Part shown: positions 47,474 to 55,895 of the stretch, one piece after another
Numbering within the stretch: the stretch's first letter is position 1
How the letters are laid out: every line of letters begins with the position of its first letter
Translations under genes and position numbers: made by a program
Assembly (NCBI RefSeq): GCF_009739465.1
Contig: NZ_WHOM01000033.1
Span: forward strand, 355,965 to 419,964
Origin: Streptomyces apocyni
GTDB taxonomy: Bacteria > Actinomycetota > Actinomycetes > Streptomycetales > Streptomycetaceae
DNA length: 64,000 bases
Reading direction: 5' to 3'
The notes under the pieces: generated by a model
Seen by the model: only the letters and a program-made list of their open reading frames with translations
Database searches by the model: none
What the model was told of the DNA's origin: nothing

Positions 47474-48310
47474 TCACCCCGCGCGGACCACCGTGGGCAC
47501 CTCGGATGCGCCCAGAACACCACAGCCCGGCACGGCGGCGTCCGCGCGGCCGACCACATCGCCGTACACCGCCGCGGCGACCACGGCCGCCGCATGCGCG
47601 GCGAGCCCCAGCCGTCCGTTGCCCGCGACGATCGCCGCGCCCAGGCCCGCCCCGAGGGCGTGCGCCCCCGCGTCGCCCAGCATGGTGCGCTCCCCCAGGT
47701 CGTCCACCAGCACGGCCGCCGCCGCCCCCATGGGCGCGGCGGCGAGCGCGCCGCTCCGCTTCAGCAGGCCCGGCGCGCCAAGGGCCAGCACCGTCAGACC
47801 GGCCCGCCCAGGACGTACGTCCACCAGGTTCACGCAGTGCGCCGCGCCCGCGATCACCACACCCGCCAGCACCTGGTCGACTGGCCGCTCCTTGAGCAGC
47901 GCGCCCGCGGCCAGCCCGGCCGCCCCGATACCGAAGAGCTTCACCGCGCCGCTGGTCACCTCGCCCCGGCGCAGCGCGCCCAGATGCGCGCGGAATCCGC
48001 GCCGCGGGTCGTCGGCGCCCACGATGTCGTCGTACGCCCCACAGGCCCCCGCCACGGCGACCGCCAGCGCGGTGGCGCCGCGAGCGGGAGGCTCCAGGCC
48101 ACGCGGGGCGAGCGCCGCGAGGACGCCGCCGAGCGTGGCGGCGGGCCCGGCGCACAGGTCGACGGTGCGCCCCGCGTGGTTCTTCCGCTCCCAGCGCCCT
48201 GCCCCGCCGGGCTTCGCCCGCCGCAGCGCCTCGTATCCGGCCCTGGTCGCCAGGGCGGCCGTGGCCAGCGCGGCGATACGGCCACCGGGCCGACTGATCC
48301 CCATCTGCAT
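47474..48310 (-). CDS. Divergent MraY/WecA-like polyprenyl-phosphate transferase homologue
   Basis: 278 residues, probably leaderless (TAGAGT ends 6 bases before the ATG). There are about 8 membrane segments. NHAGRTVDLCAGPAATLGG (45-63), YDDIVG (93-98) with the Asp pair, KLFG (124-127) and NLVDVRPGRA (161-170) correspond in order to the substrate-binding and catalytic loops of the GlcNAc/MurNAc-phosphate polyprenol transferases. The second Asp of the NxxDGxD loop is missing, and the protein is about 60-80 residues shorter than MraY. It is either an active enzyme with altered specificity or a pseudo-enzyme. Confidence 0.65.
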   Translation of the reverse strand: MQMGISRPGGRIAALATAALATRAGYEALRRAKPGGAGRWERKNHAGRTVDLCAGPAATLGGVLAALAPRGLEPPARGATALAVAVAGACGAYDDIVGADDPRRGFRAHLGALRRGEVTSGAVKLFGIGAAGLAAGALLKERPVDQVLAGVVIAGAAHCVNLVDVRPGRAGLTVLALGAPGLLKRSGALAAAPMGAAAAVLVDDLGERTMLGDAGAHALGAGLGAAIVAGNGRLGLAAHAAAVVAAAVYGDVVGRADAAVPGCGVLGASEVPTVVRAG

Positions 48311-48316
48311 ACCGCG

Positions 48317-48322
48317 ACTCTA
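48317..48322 (-). promoter_or_regulatory. -10 element for a leaderless start
   Basis: TAGAGT on the minus strand ends 6 bases before the ATG at 48310. Just upstream (48326-48380) are short GGGCCTGAA-type direct repeats. Confidence 0.5.
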
Positions 48323-48393
48323 TGGCCTGGCGGGCCTGGCAGACCTGGAGGGCCTGAAGGGCCTGAAGGGCCTGGCGCTGTCAGCGCCCGTAC

Positions 48394-50124
48394 TCAGCCG
48401 TCCGCGCGGGCCGCCGCCAGGAGTTCCTCCGCGTGCGCGCGGGCCGTCTCGGAGTCCTCCTGGCCCGCGAGCATCCGGGACAGTTCGCGGACGCGGTCCT
48501 CGCCTTCGAGTACCTGGACACCGGACCGGGTCACCGAGCCGTCGTGGGTCTTCTCGACCAGCAACTGCCGGTCGGCGAAGGCCGCCACCTGGGGCAGGTG
48601 GGTGACCACGACGACCTGGGCGGACCTGGCGAGCCGGGCCAGCCGTCGGCCCACCTCGACGGCCGCCCTGCCGCCGACGCCCGCGTCGACCTCGTCGAAG
48701 AGATAGGTCGGCACCGGGTCGGAGCCCGCGAAGACCACCTCGACCGCGAGCATGACCCGGGAGAGCTCACCACCGGACGCGCCCTTGGCGATCGGCCGGG
48801 GCGGAGCTCCCGGATGGGGCGCGAGGAGGAGTTCGACCTCGTCGACGCCGGTCGGGGTGTACGCGACGGTCCGGCCGCCGACGTCGATGCCGTCCGGATC
48901 GTCGGTCTGCCGGATGTCGATGCTCACGCGCGCGTGCGGCATCGCGAGCGAGGCCAGCTCCGCGGTGACCGCGGCGGCGAACCGCTCGGCGGCCTCCGTG
49001 CGGGCGTCGGTCAGGGCCTGGGCGAGCCCGGCCAGTTCGGCGCCGAGCGCCGCCCGCTCGGCGGTGAGCTCCTCGATGTGGTCGTCGTCGCTGTCGAGCT
49101 CGGTGAGCCGCGCGGCGCTGTGCTCGGCCCAGGCCAGTACGGCGTCGATGTCCTCGCCGTACTTGCGGGTCAGCTGGGTCAGCGCGGCCCGCCGCTCCTC
49201 GACCGCGGCCAGCCGCAGCGGATCGGCGTCCAGCCGGTCCGCGTACCCCGCCAGCTCGCCCGCCACATCGCCCAGCAGGATGCCGACCTCGCCCAGCCGA
49301 TCGGCGAGCGCGGACAGCGCGGGGTCATGCGCGCGTACGGCGTCCAGCGCCCGGTGCGCGCCCCCGACCAGCAGCCCGGCGTCGACGCCCTCCGGGTCTT
49401 CGGGGTTCCCGGCGAGCGCGGCGTGCGCGGTGGACGCGGCGGAGCCGAGTGCCTCGGCGTGCCCGAGCCGCTCGGCTTCGGCGGCCAGTTCGACATCCTC
49501 GCCGCCGCGCGGCTCGACCGCCGCGATCTCATCGAGTCCAAAGCGCAGCAGGTCCGCCTCCTGGGCACGCTCCCGCGCCCGGGTGGTCAGCTCATCGAGC
49601 TCAGTGACGACCGCCCGCAGTCTGCGGTACGCCGCCGTGTACTTGGCGAGCGGCGTGGCCACCGCGTCACCCGCGTACCGGTCGAGTGCTCCCCGCTGCC
49701 GGGCGGGCTTGAGCAGGCCCTGCTGGTCGGTCTGGCCGTGCACGGCGACCAGGTCGTCGGCGAGCTCGCCGAGCAGCCCGACCGGCACCGACCGGCCCCC
49801 GAGGTGGGCGCGGGAGCGCCCTTCGGCGGAGACCGTACGGCTGATCAGCAGCGCCCCGTCGTCGAGTTCGGCGCCCGCCTCCTCGGCACGCAGCACCGCC
49901 GGGGCGCCGGCGGGCACGGAGATCCGCCCCTCCACCACCGCCGACTTGGCGCCGATCCGCACCAGGGCGGGGTCCGCGCGCCCGCCGAGCAGCAGCCCGA
50001 GGCTCGTGACCACCATCGTCTTGCCCGCACCGGTCTCACCGGTCACGGCGGTGAAGCCTGGTGACAGCTCGACGACCGCGTCGTCGATGACTCCGAGCGA
50101 CCGTATCCGCATCTCCTCCAACAC
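48394..50124 (-). CDS. recN: DNA repair ATPase RecN
   Basis: 576 residues from the GTG at 50124 (weak upstream site; the ATG at 50112 has its GGAGGAG too close). The SMC-like head starts MRIRSLGVIDDAVVELSPG with Walker A GETGAGKT (about 31-38). Long coiled-coil arms cover about 160-370. The C-terminal head has the signature KGASGGELSRVMLAVEVVF (about 462-480) and Walker B YLFDEVDAGVGG. RecN binds broken DNA ends and promotes double-strand break repair. The order tlyA-nadK-recN is conserved in actinobacteria. Confidence 0.95.
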   Translation of the reverse strand: MLEEMRIRSLGVIDDAVVELSPGFTAVTGETGAGKTMVVTSLGLLLGGRADPALVRIGAKSAVVEGRISVPAGAPAVLRAEEAGAELDDGALLISRTVSAEGRSRAHLGGRSVPVGLLGELADDLVAVHGQTDQQGLLKPARQRGALDRYAGDAVATPLAKYTAAYRRLRAVVTELDELTTRARERAQEADLLRFGLDEIAAVEPRGGEDVELAAEAERLGHAEALGSAASTAHAALAGNPEDPEGVDAGLLVGGAHRALDAVRAHDPALSALADRLGEVGILLGDVAGELAGYADRLDADPLRLAAVEERRAALTQLTRKYGEDIDAVLAWAEHSAARLTELDSDDDHIEELTAERAALGAELAGLAQALTDARTEAAERFAAAVTAELASLAMPHARVSIDIRQTDDPDGIDVGGRTVAYTPTGVDEVELLLAPHPGAPPRPIAKGASGGELSRVMLAVEVVFAGSDPVPTYLFDEVDAGVGGRAAVEVGRRLARLARSAQVVVVTHLPQVAAFADRQLLVEKTHDGSVTRSGVQVLEGEDRVRELSRMLAGQEDSETARAHAEELLAAARADG

Positions 50125-50254
50125 GGACACGACCTTACGAGGTCCCCGCCCCGCTGTGCGACGGGCCCCGCCCAGCACGTACGAAGACGCAGGTGACGAG
50201 GGGGCAGGGCGAACGGCCTGTCACTCGCCGGGGTGGGGTTTCCCCCAGGAACGG

Positions 50255-51223
50255 CTAGTGCGGCGCTCCCCGCCACCCCGACACCGGCAGCGCGAACTTG
50301 GCGACCAGGCGGTCCGTGAACGAGGCATGGTGCAGCCGGGCCAGCCGGACCGGCACCGCGCCCCGGCGCACCTCCACACGCGCGCCCGCGGGCAGCTCCA
50401 CCGTCCGCCGCCCGTCGCACCACAGCACGCCGTGCGGCGTGTGCGGCTGTACCTCGACGGCGAGCACCGAAGACGGCGAGGTCACCAGCGGCTTGGCGAA
50501 CAGCGCGTGCGCGCTGATCGGCACCATCAGCAGGGCCTCGACCTCCGGCCAGACCACCGGGCCGCCCGCGGAGAAGGCGTACGCCGTCGACCCGGTCGGG
50601 GTGGCGCAGACGATGCCGTCGCAGCCGAAGCCCGAGACCGGCCTGCCGTCGATCTCCAGGACCACCTCCAGCATCCGCTCCGGGGACACCTTCTGGACGG
50701 CGGCCTCGTTCAGCGCCCAGTTCGTGTGCACCACGCTGCCGTTGTCCCGTACGAGCACATCGAGGGTCATCCGCTCCTCGACCTCGTACGCGCGGGTGAC
50801 GACCCGGTCCACGACCTTGTCGAGGTCGTCCCGCTCGGCCTCCGCGAGGAAGCCCACCCGGCCGAGGTTGACGCCGAGCATCGGCACCCCGGAGGCGCGC
50901 GCGAACTCCGCGCCGCGCAGCAGCGTGCCGTCCCCGCCGAGCACCACGATCAGCTCACAGCCGTCGAGCACCTCGGGGGTCGCCTCCGGCACCTGCTCAA
51001 CGGTGGGCGGCAGCGGCAGGTCGCAGGCCTCGGCTTCCAGGACCCGTACCCCGATGCCGCTGTGCAGCAGCCCTTGGACGACGAGTTCGGCACTGCGGAT
51101 GGCGGCGGGCCGGCCGGTGTGCGCGAGCAGGAAGACGGTACGCGCTGAGTCTCGGCCGCTCGTCACCTCGGACGCCTCCTCAGAGGTCGCGTCAGACGTC
51201 TCGGCCGTCAACTGGGTCGTCAA
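50255..51223 (-). CDS. nadK: NAD kinase
   Basis: 322 residues. The start is an unusual TTG at 51223 that overlaps the tlyA stop (TTGA) with GGAGGG 6 bases upstream; a second TTG 12 bases later is in the duplicated copy. Motifs: LGGDGTLLR (about 97-105), NLGRVGFLAE, NEAAVQK (about 170) and TPTGSTAYAFSAGGP (about 210-224). It makes NADP from NAD and ATP or polyphosphate. The first 28 residues are Thr/Ser/Glu-rich and dispensable-looking. Confidence 0.94.
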   Translation of the reverse strand: MTTQLTAETSDATSEEASEVTSGRDSARTVFLLAHTGRPAAIRSAELVVQGLLHSGIGVRVLEAEACDLPLPPTVEQVPEATPEVLDGCELIVVLGGDGTLLRGAEFARASGVPMLGVNLGRVGFLAEAERDDLDKVVDRVVTRAYEVEERMTLDVLVRDNGSVVHTNWALNEAAVQKVSPERMLEVVLEIDGRPVSGFGCDGIVCATPTGSTAYAFSAGGPVVWPEVEALLMVPISAHALFAKPLVTSPSSVLAVEVQPHTPHGVLWCDGRRTVELPAGARVEVRRGAVPVRLARLHHASFTDRLVAKFALPVSGWRGAPH

Positions 51224-51229
51224 CTGGGT
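51206..51229. repeat. 12-bp perfect tandem duplication over the tlyA stop / nadK start
   Basis: CGTCAACTGGGT occurs at 51206-51217 and 51218-51229. It contains the tlyA TGA and supplies two successive TTG start candidates for nadK. Confidence 0.92.
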
Positions 51230-52035
51230 CCCTCCGCCACCGCACGGTCAGCATCCGCCGGGTCGAGTGCGGGTGCCCCGGCCCTGAGCCACAGAAAGTA
51301 CTCGACGTTCCCGGACGGTCCCGGCAGCGGGCTGGCGGTGACGGCTTGCGTCCCGAAGCCCAGGTCCCAGGCCTGTCGGGCTACCGTCCGCACGGCATCG
51401 GCGCGCAGTGCGGCGCTGCGCACCACACCGCCGCTGCCGAGCCGCTCCTTGCCCACCTCGAACTGCGGCTTCACCATCAGCACCAGGTCGGCGCCGGGCG
51501 CCGTGCAGCGCACCAGGGCGGGCAGCACCAGACCCAGCGGAATGAAGGACAGGTCGCCCACGACCAGGTCAACCGGCTCGTCATCGATCACCTCAAGCGT
51601 CAACTCACGTACGTTAGTACGGTCCTTGACGGTGACCCGTTCATCGCTCCGCAGCGACCAGGCGAGTTGACCGTAGCCGACGTCCACGGCCACCACATGG
51701 GCCGCCCCGGCCCGCAGCAGCACATCGGTGAAGCCCCCGGTGGAGGCGCCCGCGTCCAGCGCGCGCCGCCCCTCGACCTTCAGGCCCTGCGGGACGAACG
51801 CCGCGAAGGCGCCCGCCAGCTTGTGCCCGCCGCGTGAGACGTAGTCGGGGTCGTCGGCGTCCTGGGTCACCACGATGGCGGCCCCGGTCTCCACCTGGGT
51901 GGCGGACTTGGTCGCGGTGTTCCCACCGACGGTGACCCGCCCGGCGGCGATCAGCTGCCCGGCGTGCTCGCGCGACCGCGCCAGCTTGCGGCGTACCAGC
52001 TCGGCGTCGAGGCGGCGGCGTGCCACTCCTGCCAC
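51220..52035 (-). CDS. tlyA: rRNA 2'-O-methyltransferase / hemolysin-like TlyA
   Basis: 271 residues. An N-terminal S4 domain (about 8-65: RLDAELVRRKLARSREHAGQLI) is joined to an FtsJ-like methyltransferase (about 68-262). The SAM site is ALDAGASTGGFTDVLLRAGA (about 91-110), with VVGDLSFIPL and MVKPQFEVGKE supplying the Asp and Lys of the K-D-K-E tetrad. In mycobacteria TlyA methylates 16S C1409 and 23S C1920, giving capreomycin sensitivity. It is coupled to nadK by a 4-base overlap. Confidence 0.92.
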   Translation of the reverse strand: MAGVARRRLDAELVRRKLARSREHAGQLIAAGRVTVGGNTATKSATQVETGAAIVVTQDADDPDYVSRGGHKLAGAFAAFVPQGLKVEGRRALDAGASTGGFTDVLLRAGAAHVVAVDVGYGQLAWSLRSDERVTVKDRTNVRELTLEVIDDEPVDLVVGDLSFIPLGLVLPALVRCTAPGADLVLMVKPQFEVGKERLGSGGVVRSAALRADAVRTVARQAWDLGFGTQAVTASPLPGPSGNVEYFLWLRAGAPALDPADADRAVAEGPS

Positions 52036-52042
52036 GTTCGGT

Positions 52043-52354
52043 TCAGCTCCTGTTGTCGTACGGGCTTGTCGGGGCGGGTGCGTCGGAACCCTGGCGTGCG
52101 TCGGGACCCTCGCGTGCGTCCAGCGCGGTCAGCGCGTCGCGCAGCCCCCGGTGTACATCCTCGTACACCTCGATATGCCCGTCCGTGGCGAGGTGGTCGG
52201 TATCGCCGAGTCGTGCCATGCGCGCGTCGACGTCGGCGTGGCCGGTAGCGGTGCGCGGTACCCCGAGGGGCCGGGGCTCGGCCGGGTCGTGCGTCGATGC
52301 GGCCGACGGCTCTCCCCCGTGGTCAGGCTCCTGCTCCGGCATGGTGTCGCTCAT
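52043..52354 (-). CDS. Small acidic protein upstream of tlyA, unknown function
   Basis: 103 residues. Residues about 35-80 (ATGHADVDARMARLGDTDHLATDGHIEVYEDVHRGLRDALTAL) form a conserved helix-rich motif; both ends are disordered. It ends 7 bases before tlyA, so it belongs to the tlyA-nadK-recN operon. Proteins of this type occur at the same position in other Streptomyces. I know of no function. Confidence 0.65.
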   Translation of the reverse strand: MSDTMPEQEPDHGGEPSAASTHDPAEPRPLGVPRTATGHADVDARMARLGDTDHLATDGHIEVYEDVHRGLRDALTALDAREGPDARQGSDAPAPTSPYDNRS

Positions 52355-52418
52355 GCCCCGACGCTACCGCGAAGGACTGACAGGCCGCTGGAGAGCCTGC
52401 CGAAGGCAGGCACTGGGG

Positions 52419-52424
52419 TACCTT
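52419..52424 (+). promoter_or_regulatory. Possible -10 element near a leaderless start
   Basis: TACCTT ends 8 bases before the ATG at 52433, slightly longer than the ideal spacing; no ribosome site is present. Confidence 0.35.
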
Positions 52425-52432
52425 CGATCACG

Positions 52433-52780
52433 ATGGCGACGATAGAGGAGTGCCGCGCCGCACTCGACACACTTTCGGACAACATGTCCCGGGCGAACGG
52501 CGACGTACGCGGCGCCCTCGCCCAGGACCGCTCGCTGAGCTGCCGTATCACCGACCTCGACACCACCTTCGAGGGCCGCCTCACAGGCGGCCGGATCGAG
52601 GTGACCGGCGCCCACAGCGGACCGCCGCGCGGGAAGGCCCAGATCCGGCTCGCGATGACCGGCGACGACCTGGTGGCCCTGGTCGGCGGCGACCTGCACT
52701 TCGCCCGCGCCTGGGCCTCGGGCCGGGTACGCCTTGAGGCCGGAGTCCGCGACCTGCTACGGCTCAGGACACTCCTGTAG
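52433..52780 (+). CDS. SCP2 sterol-carrier-like small protein
   Basis: 115 residues. The pattern SLSCRITDLDTTFEGRLTGGRIEVT...KAQIRLAMTGDDLVALVGGDLHFARAWASGRVRLEAGVRDLLRLRTLL is a compact SCP2-type fold. The DDLVALVGG...AWASGRVRLEAG part matches the lipid-binding half. The family binds lipids or acyl-CoA nonspecifically. It is a single-gene unit, divergent from the tlyA operon. The final eight codons with the stop are duplicated immediately downstream. Confidence 0.75.
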   Translation: MATIEECRAALDTLSDNMSRANGDVRGALAQDRSLSCRITDLDTTFEGRLTGGRIEVTGAHSGPPRGKAQIRLAMTGDDLVALVGGDLHFARAWASGRVRLEAGVRDLLRLRTLL

Positions 52781-52804
52781 CTACGGCTCAGGACGCTCCT
52801 GTCA
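52757..52804. repeat. 24-bp tandem duplication across the SCP2-like stop codon
   Basis: 52757-52780 and 52781-52804 differ in three bases. Unit 1 ends with the TAG of the gene, and unit 2 is non-coding. Confidence 0.92.
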
Positions 52805-52856
52805 CCCGCCAGGGCCACCCCGGCTCAGCGCGCCCAGGTCCTGCTCTCCGGTCGTC

Positions 52857-53708
52857 CTAGTCGACCCGCGCCGCAGCCACCCGGGCCCTGCGCGCCGCGG
52901 GCACGACCAGCGGCGTCCCCGTCTCCGGGTCGTCGATGACCTGGCACGGCAGCCCGAAGACCCGCTCCACCAGCTCCGCCGTGACGATCTCGGACGGCGG
53001 GCCCTGCGCGACGACCTCGCCGTCGCGCAGCGCGATGAGGTGGGTCGCGTACCGCGCCGCGTGGTTCAGGTCATGCAGCACCGCGACGAGCGTGCGCCCC
53101 TGCTCCTCGTGCAGCTCGGCGCAGAGGTCGAGGACGTCGATCTGATGCTGGATGTCCAGGAACGTGGTCGGCTCGTCCAGGAGCAGCAGTGGTGTCTGCT
53201 GCGCCAGCGCCATCGCGATCCAGACGCGCTGCCGCTGACCGCCGGAGAGCTCGTCGACATAGCGATCAGCCAGTTCGGCGACTCCGGTGGCGGCCATCGA
53301 CTCGTCGACGACCCGCTCGTCGTCCGGGGACCACTGCCGCAGCAGCCCCTGGTGCGGATAGCGTCCGCGGGCCACCAGGTCGCCGACGGTGATCCCGTCG
53401 GGGGCGATGGACGTCTGGGGCAGCAGCCCCAGCGTTCTGGCCACCTTCTTGGCGGGAATCGAGTGAATGGTCTGCCCGTCCAGGAGCACCCGGCCATGGC
53501 TGGGCTTGAGCATCCGGGAGAGGGCCCGCAGCAGCGTCGACTTACCGCAGGCGTTCGGGCCGACGATCACGGTGAAGGAGTTGTCCGGGATCTCGACCGA
53601 GAGCCGCTCGGCGATGATCCGCTGGTCGTAGCCGAGGGTGACCTCGTCGGCGATCAGCCGGTTCTGCCCGTTCACAGCCGTACGCTCCTGCTTCTGAGGG
53701 GTCTTCAT
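52857..53708 (-). CDS. Siderophore ABC transporter ATP-binding protein (FecE/FepC type)
   Basis: 283 residues, ATG overlapping the permease stop by 4 bases. Walker A GPNACGKST is at about 50-58, the Q-loop is LGLLPQTS, the signature LSGGQRQR is at about 153, Walker B is LLLLDEPTTFLD and the H-loop AVLHDLNHA. NACGKS and TTFLDIQHQ are typical of the iron-siderophore subfamily. It powers uptake through the two adjacent FecCD permeases. It is the last gene of the iron-box operon. No binding protein is encoded nearby. Confidence 0.92.
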   Translation of the reverse strand: MKTPQKQERTAVNGQNRLIADEVTLGYDQRIIAERLSVEIPDNSFTVIVGPNACGKSTLLRALSRMLKPSHGRVLLDGQTIHSIPAKKVARTLGLLPQTSIAPDGITVGDLVARGRYPHQGLLRQWSPDDERVVDESMAATGVAELADRYVDELSGGQRQRVWIAMALAQQTPLLLLDEPTTFLDIQHQIDVLDLCAELHEEQGRTLVAVLHDLNHAARYATHLIALRDGEVVAQGPPSEIVTAELVERVFGLPCQVIDDPETGTPLVVPAARRARVAAARVD

Positions 53709-54733
53709 ATCCGTCCCGCCTTACGTTCGGTGACCAGCAGCCACAGCAGATAGACGCCGCCGAGCAGACCGGTCAGTACGCCGACGGGCAAGGTGTCCGT
53801 GCCGAACAGCCGCTGCGCGGCCAGGTCGGCGGTGATGAGCAACAGCCCGCCCATGAGCGCGGCGGGAAGCAGACCAGGTCCCGGCGACCGCGTGAGCCGC
53901 CGGGCGAGCTGCGGCGCGGTGAGCGCGACGAAGGAGACCGGCCCCGCCGCGGCCGTGGCGCTGGCGGCGAGCAGCACCGCGGCCGTCATGAGGACCAGGC
54001 GGGTGCGCTCCACCGGTACGCCCAGCGCGTACGCCACGTCATCGCCCATCTCCAGCATCCGCAGCGCACGCGCCCGGGAGAGCACCAGCGGTACGAGTAC
54101 GGCGCACAGCGCGAGCAGCGGCCAGACATGCGCCCAGTCCCGGCCGTCGAGCGAGCCGGTGAGCCAGACCATGGCACGGGCGGCGTCGACTAGCTGGGCC
54201 TTGGTGAGCAGATAGCCGTTGACCGCGGTGAGCACAGCGGCCGCGCCGATGCCGACCAGCACCAGCCGGTAGCCGTGCACACCCTGCCGCCAGGCAAGCG
54301 CGTAGATCACCGCACCCGTCAGCACGCCTCCGACGATCGCCCCGAAGGCGACAGCCGCGGCGCCGCCCTGAAAGAGCACGATCACCGTGAGCGCGCCCAC
54401 CGCCGAGCCCTGCCCGAAGCCGATGATGTCGGGGCTGCCCAGCGGATTGCGGGAGATGGTTTGGAAGATCGCCCCGGACAGCCCGAGCGCGGCGCCGACC
54501 AGAAGCCCCACCAGAACCCGCGGCAGCCGCAGGTCGTTGACAATGAACTGGTGCGCGGGTGCACCGCTCCCGAGCAGCGTACGGATCACGTCGGCGGCGG
54601 GGATCTCGAAGTCACCGGTGCCGATCAGCACGACGCTCGCGGCGAGCACCGCGGCGCAGAGCAGCCCGACGACGGCGAGCGCTCGTGGGTCGAACCGGAC
54701 GGAGAGGCCCGCCCGGGTGCGTAGGGCCTTCAC
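53705..54733 (-). CDS. Siderophore ABC transporter permease (FecCD family)
   Basis: 342 residues. The GTG at 54733 overlaps the preceding permease stop (GTGA); upstream frame is not coding. About 9-10 membrane helices are present. LRLPRVLVGLLVGAALGLSGAIFQTISRNPLGSPDIIGFGQGSAVGA is the family signature in order. The coupling loop GDDVAYALGVPVERTR near 230 contacts the ATPase. It pairs with the preceding permease to form the channel for a ferric siderophore. Confidence 0.92.
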   Translation of the reverse strand: MKALRTRAGLSVRFDPRALAVVGLLCAAVLAASVVLIGTGDFEIPAADVIRTLLGSGAPAHQFIVNDLRLPRVLVGLLVGAALGLSGAIFQTISRNPLGSPDIIGFGQGSAVGALTVIVLFQGGAAAVAFGAIVGGVLTGAVIYALAWRQGVHGYRLVLVGIGAAAVLTAVNGYLLTKAQLVDAARAMVWLTGSLDGRDWAHVWPLLALCAVLVPLVLSRARALRMLEMGDDVAYALGVPVERTRLVLMTAAVLLAASATAAAGPVSFVALTAPQLARRLTRSPGPGLLPAALMGGLLLITADLAAQRLFGTDTLPVGVLTGLLGGVYLLWLLVTERKAGRI

Positions 54734-55812
54734 AACTGGGCCAGCTTCCGGCGGCGTACGAGATAGATGAAGAGCGGTCCGCCGATCAGGGCGGTGACGA
54801 TGCCGACCTGCAGTTCGGACGGCCGGGCGACGACCCGCGCGACGACGTCCGAGCCCAGCAGCAGGACCGGCGACAGCACGGCCGCGTACGGCAGGATCCA
54901 GCGCTGGTCGGGGCCGGTGAACGAGCGGACGAGGTGCGGCACCATCAGCCCGACGAAGGCGATCGGCCCACAGGCGGCGGTGGCCGCGCCGCACAGCAGT
55001 GTCGCGGCGGCCATGGACAGCGCGCGCGTACGGTTCAGCCCGGCGCCCAGCGCACGGGCGGTGTCGTCACCCAGCGCCATCGCGTTCAGCGGCCGGGCCA
55101 GACTCAGCGCGAGAAGCGTGCCGACCGCCAGGAACGGCAGCACCTGCCACAGCGTGTCCATCGAGGCGGAGGCCAGCGAACCGACCGTCCAGAAGCGCAT
55201 CTTGTCCAGCGCCACGTTGTCCATCAGCTGTACGGCGTTGATGTACCCGATCAACGCGGCGGTGGCGGCCGTGCCCGCCAGCGCGAGCCGCACCGGCGTG
55301 GCGCTGCGGACGCCCCCGAGCACGTACACCAGGACGGAGACGGCCGCGGCACCCCCGAAGGCGAACCACACATAGCCGCTCAGCGAGCTGACTCCGAAGA
55401 AGCTGATGCCGGACACCACCGCGGCCGCGGCGCCCGCGTTGATGCCGAGCAGCCCCGGGTCCGCGAGGGGGTTGCGGGTGAGCGCCTGGAGTACGGCACC
55501 GGCCAGCCCGAGCGCGGAGCCGACAACCAGGCCGAGCAGAGTGCGGGGCACCCGAAGGTCCCGTATGACGACGTCGTTGTCCGTCCCGGTGTACTGGAAC
55601 AACCCGTGCCAGACGTCGCCGACGGGTATCTGCTTGGCGCCTACCGCGATGCTCGCGACGACCACCACCAACAGCACCCCGACCGAGACCAGGAGACCGG
55701 CGGCGCAGATCGCGGAGCGTCGCCAGGACGACGGCGGTGACGATAGCGGCGACGGCGGTGGCGGTGGCGGTAGCGCCTGGGGACGCTCGCGGGGAGTACT
55801 GTCAACCAACAC
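54730..55812 (-). CDS. Siderophore ABC transporter permease (FecCD family), first gene of iron operon
   Basis: 360 residues from a GTG that appears leaderless: TAACCT on the minus strand (55824-55819) ends 6 bases before it. A Pro/Ser-rich N-terminus (about 1-30) precedes about 9-10 helices. LRVPRTLLGLVVGSALGLAGAVLQALTRNPLADPGLLGINAGAA is the FecCD signature. GDDTARALGAGLNRTR is the ATPase-coupling loop. Expression should be repressed by iron-loaded DmdR1/IdeR through the adjacent iron box. Confidence 0.92.
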   Translation of the reverse strand: MLVDSTPRERPQALPPPPPPSPLSSPPSSWRRSAICAAGLLVSVGVLLVVVVASIAVGAKQIPVGDVWHGLFQYTGTDNDVVIRDLRVPRTLLGLVVGSALGLAGAVLQALTRNPLADPGLLGINAGAAAAVVSGISFFGVSSLSGYVWFAFGGAAAVSVLVYVLGGVRSATPVRLALAGTAATAALIGYINAVQLMDNVALDKMRFWTVGSLASASMDTLWQVLPFLAVGTLLALSLARPLNAMALGDDTARALGAGLNRTRALSMAAATLLCGAATAACGPIAFVGLMVPHLVRSFTGPDQRWILPYAAVLSPVLLLGSDVVARVVARPSELQVGIVTALIGGPLFIYLVRRRKLAQL

Positions 55813-55816
55813 GAGG

Positions 55817-55835
55817 TTAGGTTAGCCTACCCCTA
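55817..55835 (-). promoter_or_regulatory. Iron box (DmdR1/IdeR operator) over the siderophore operon promoter
   Basis: TTAGGTTAGCCTACCCCTA (plus strand) matches the 19-bp actinobacterial iron-box consensus at most positions, best in the left half. It overlaps the predicted -10 element at 55819-55824. Confidence 0.78.
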
Positions 55836-55895
55836 CTTCTCTGGCTGACCCCGTCAACCACCCTCTCCAGCGGCCGAGGCCGCCCACCAGCGCGC

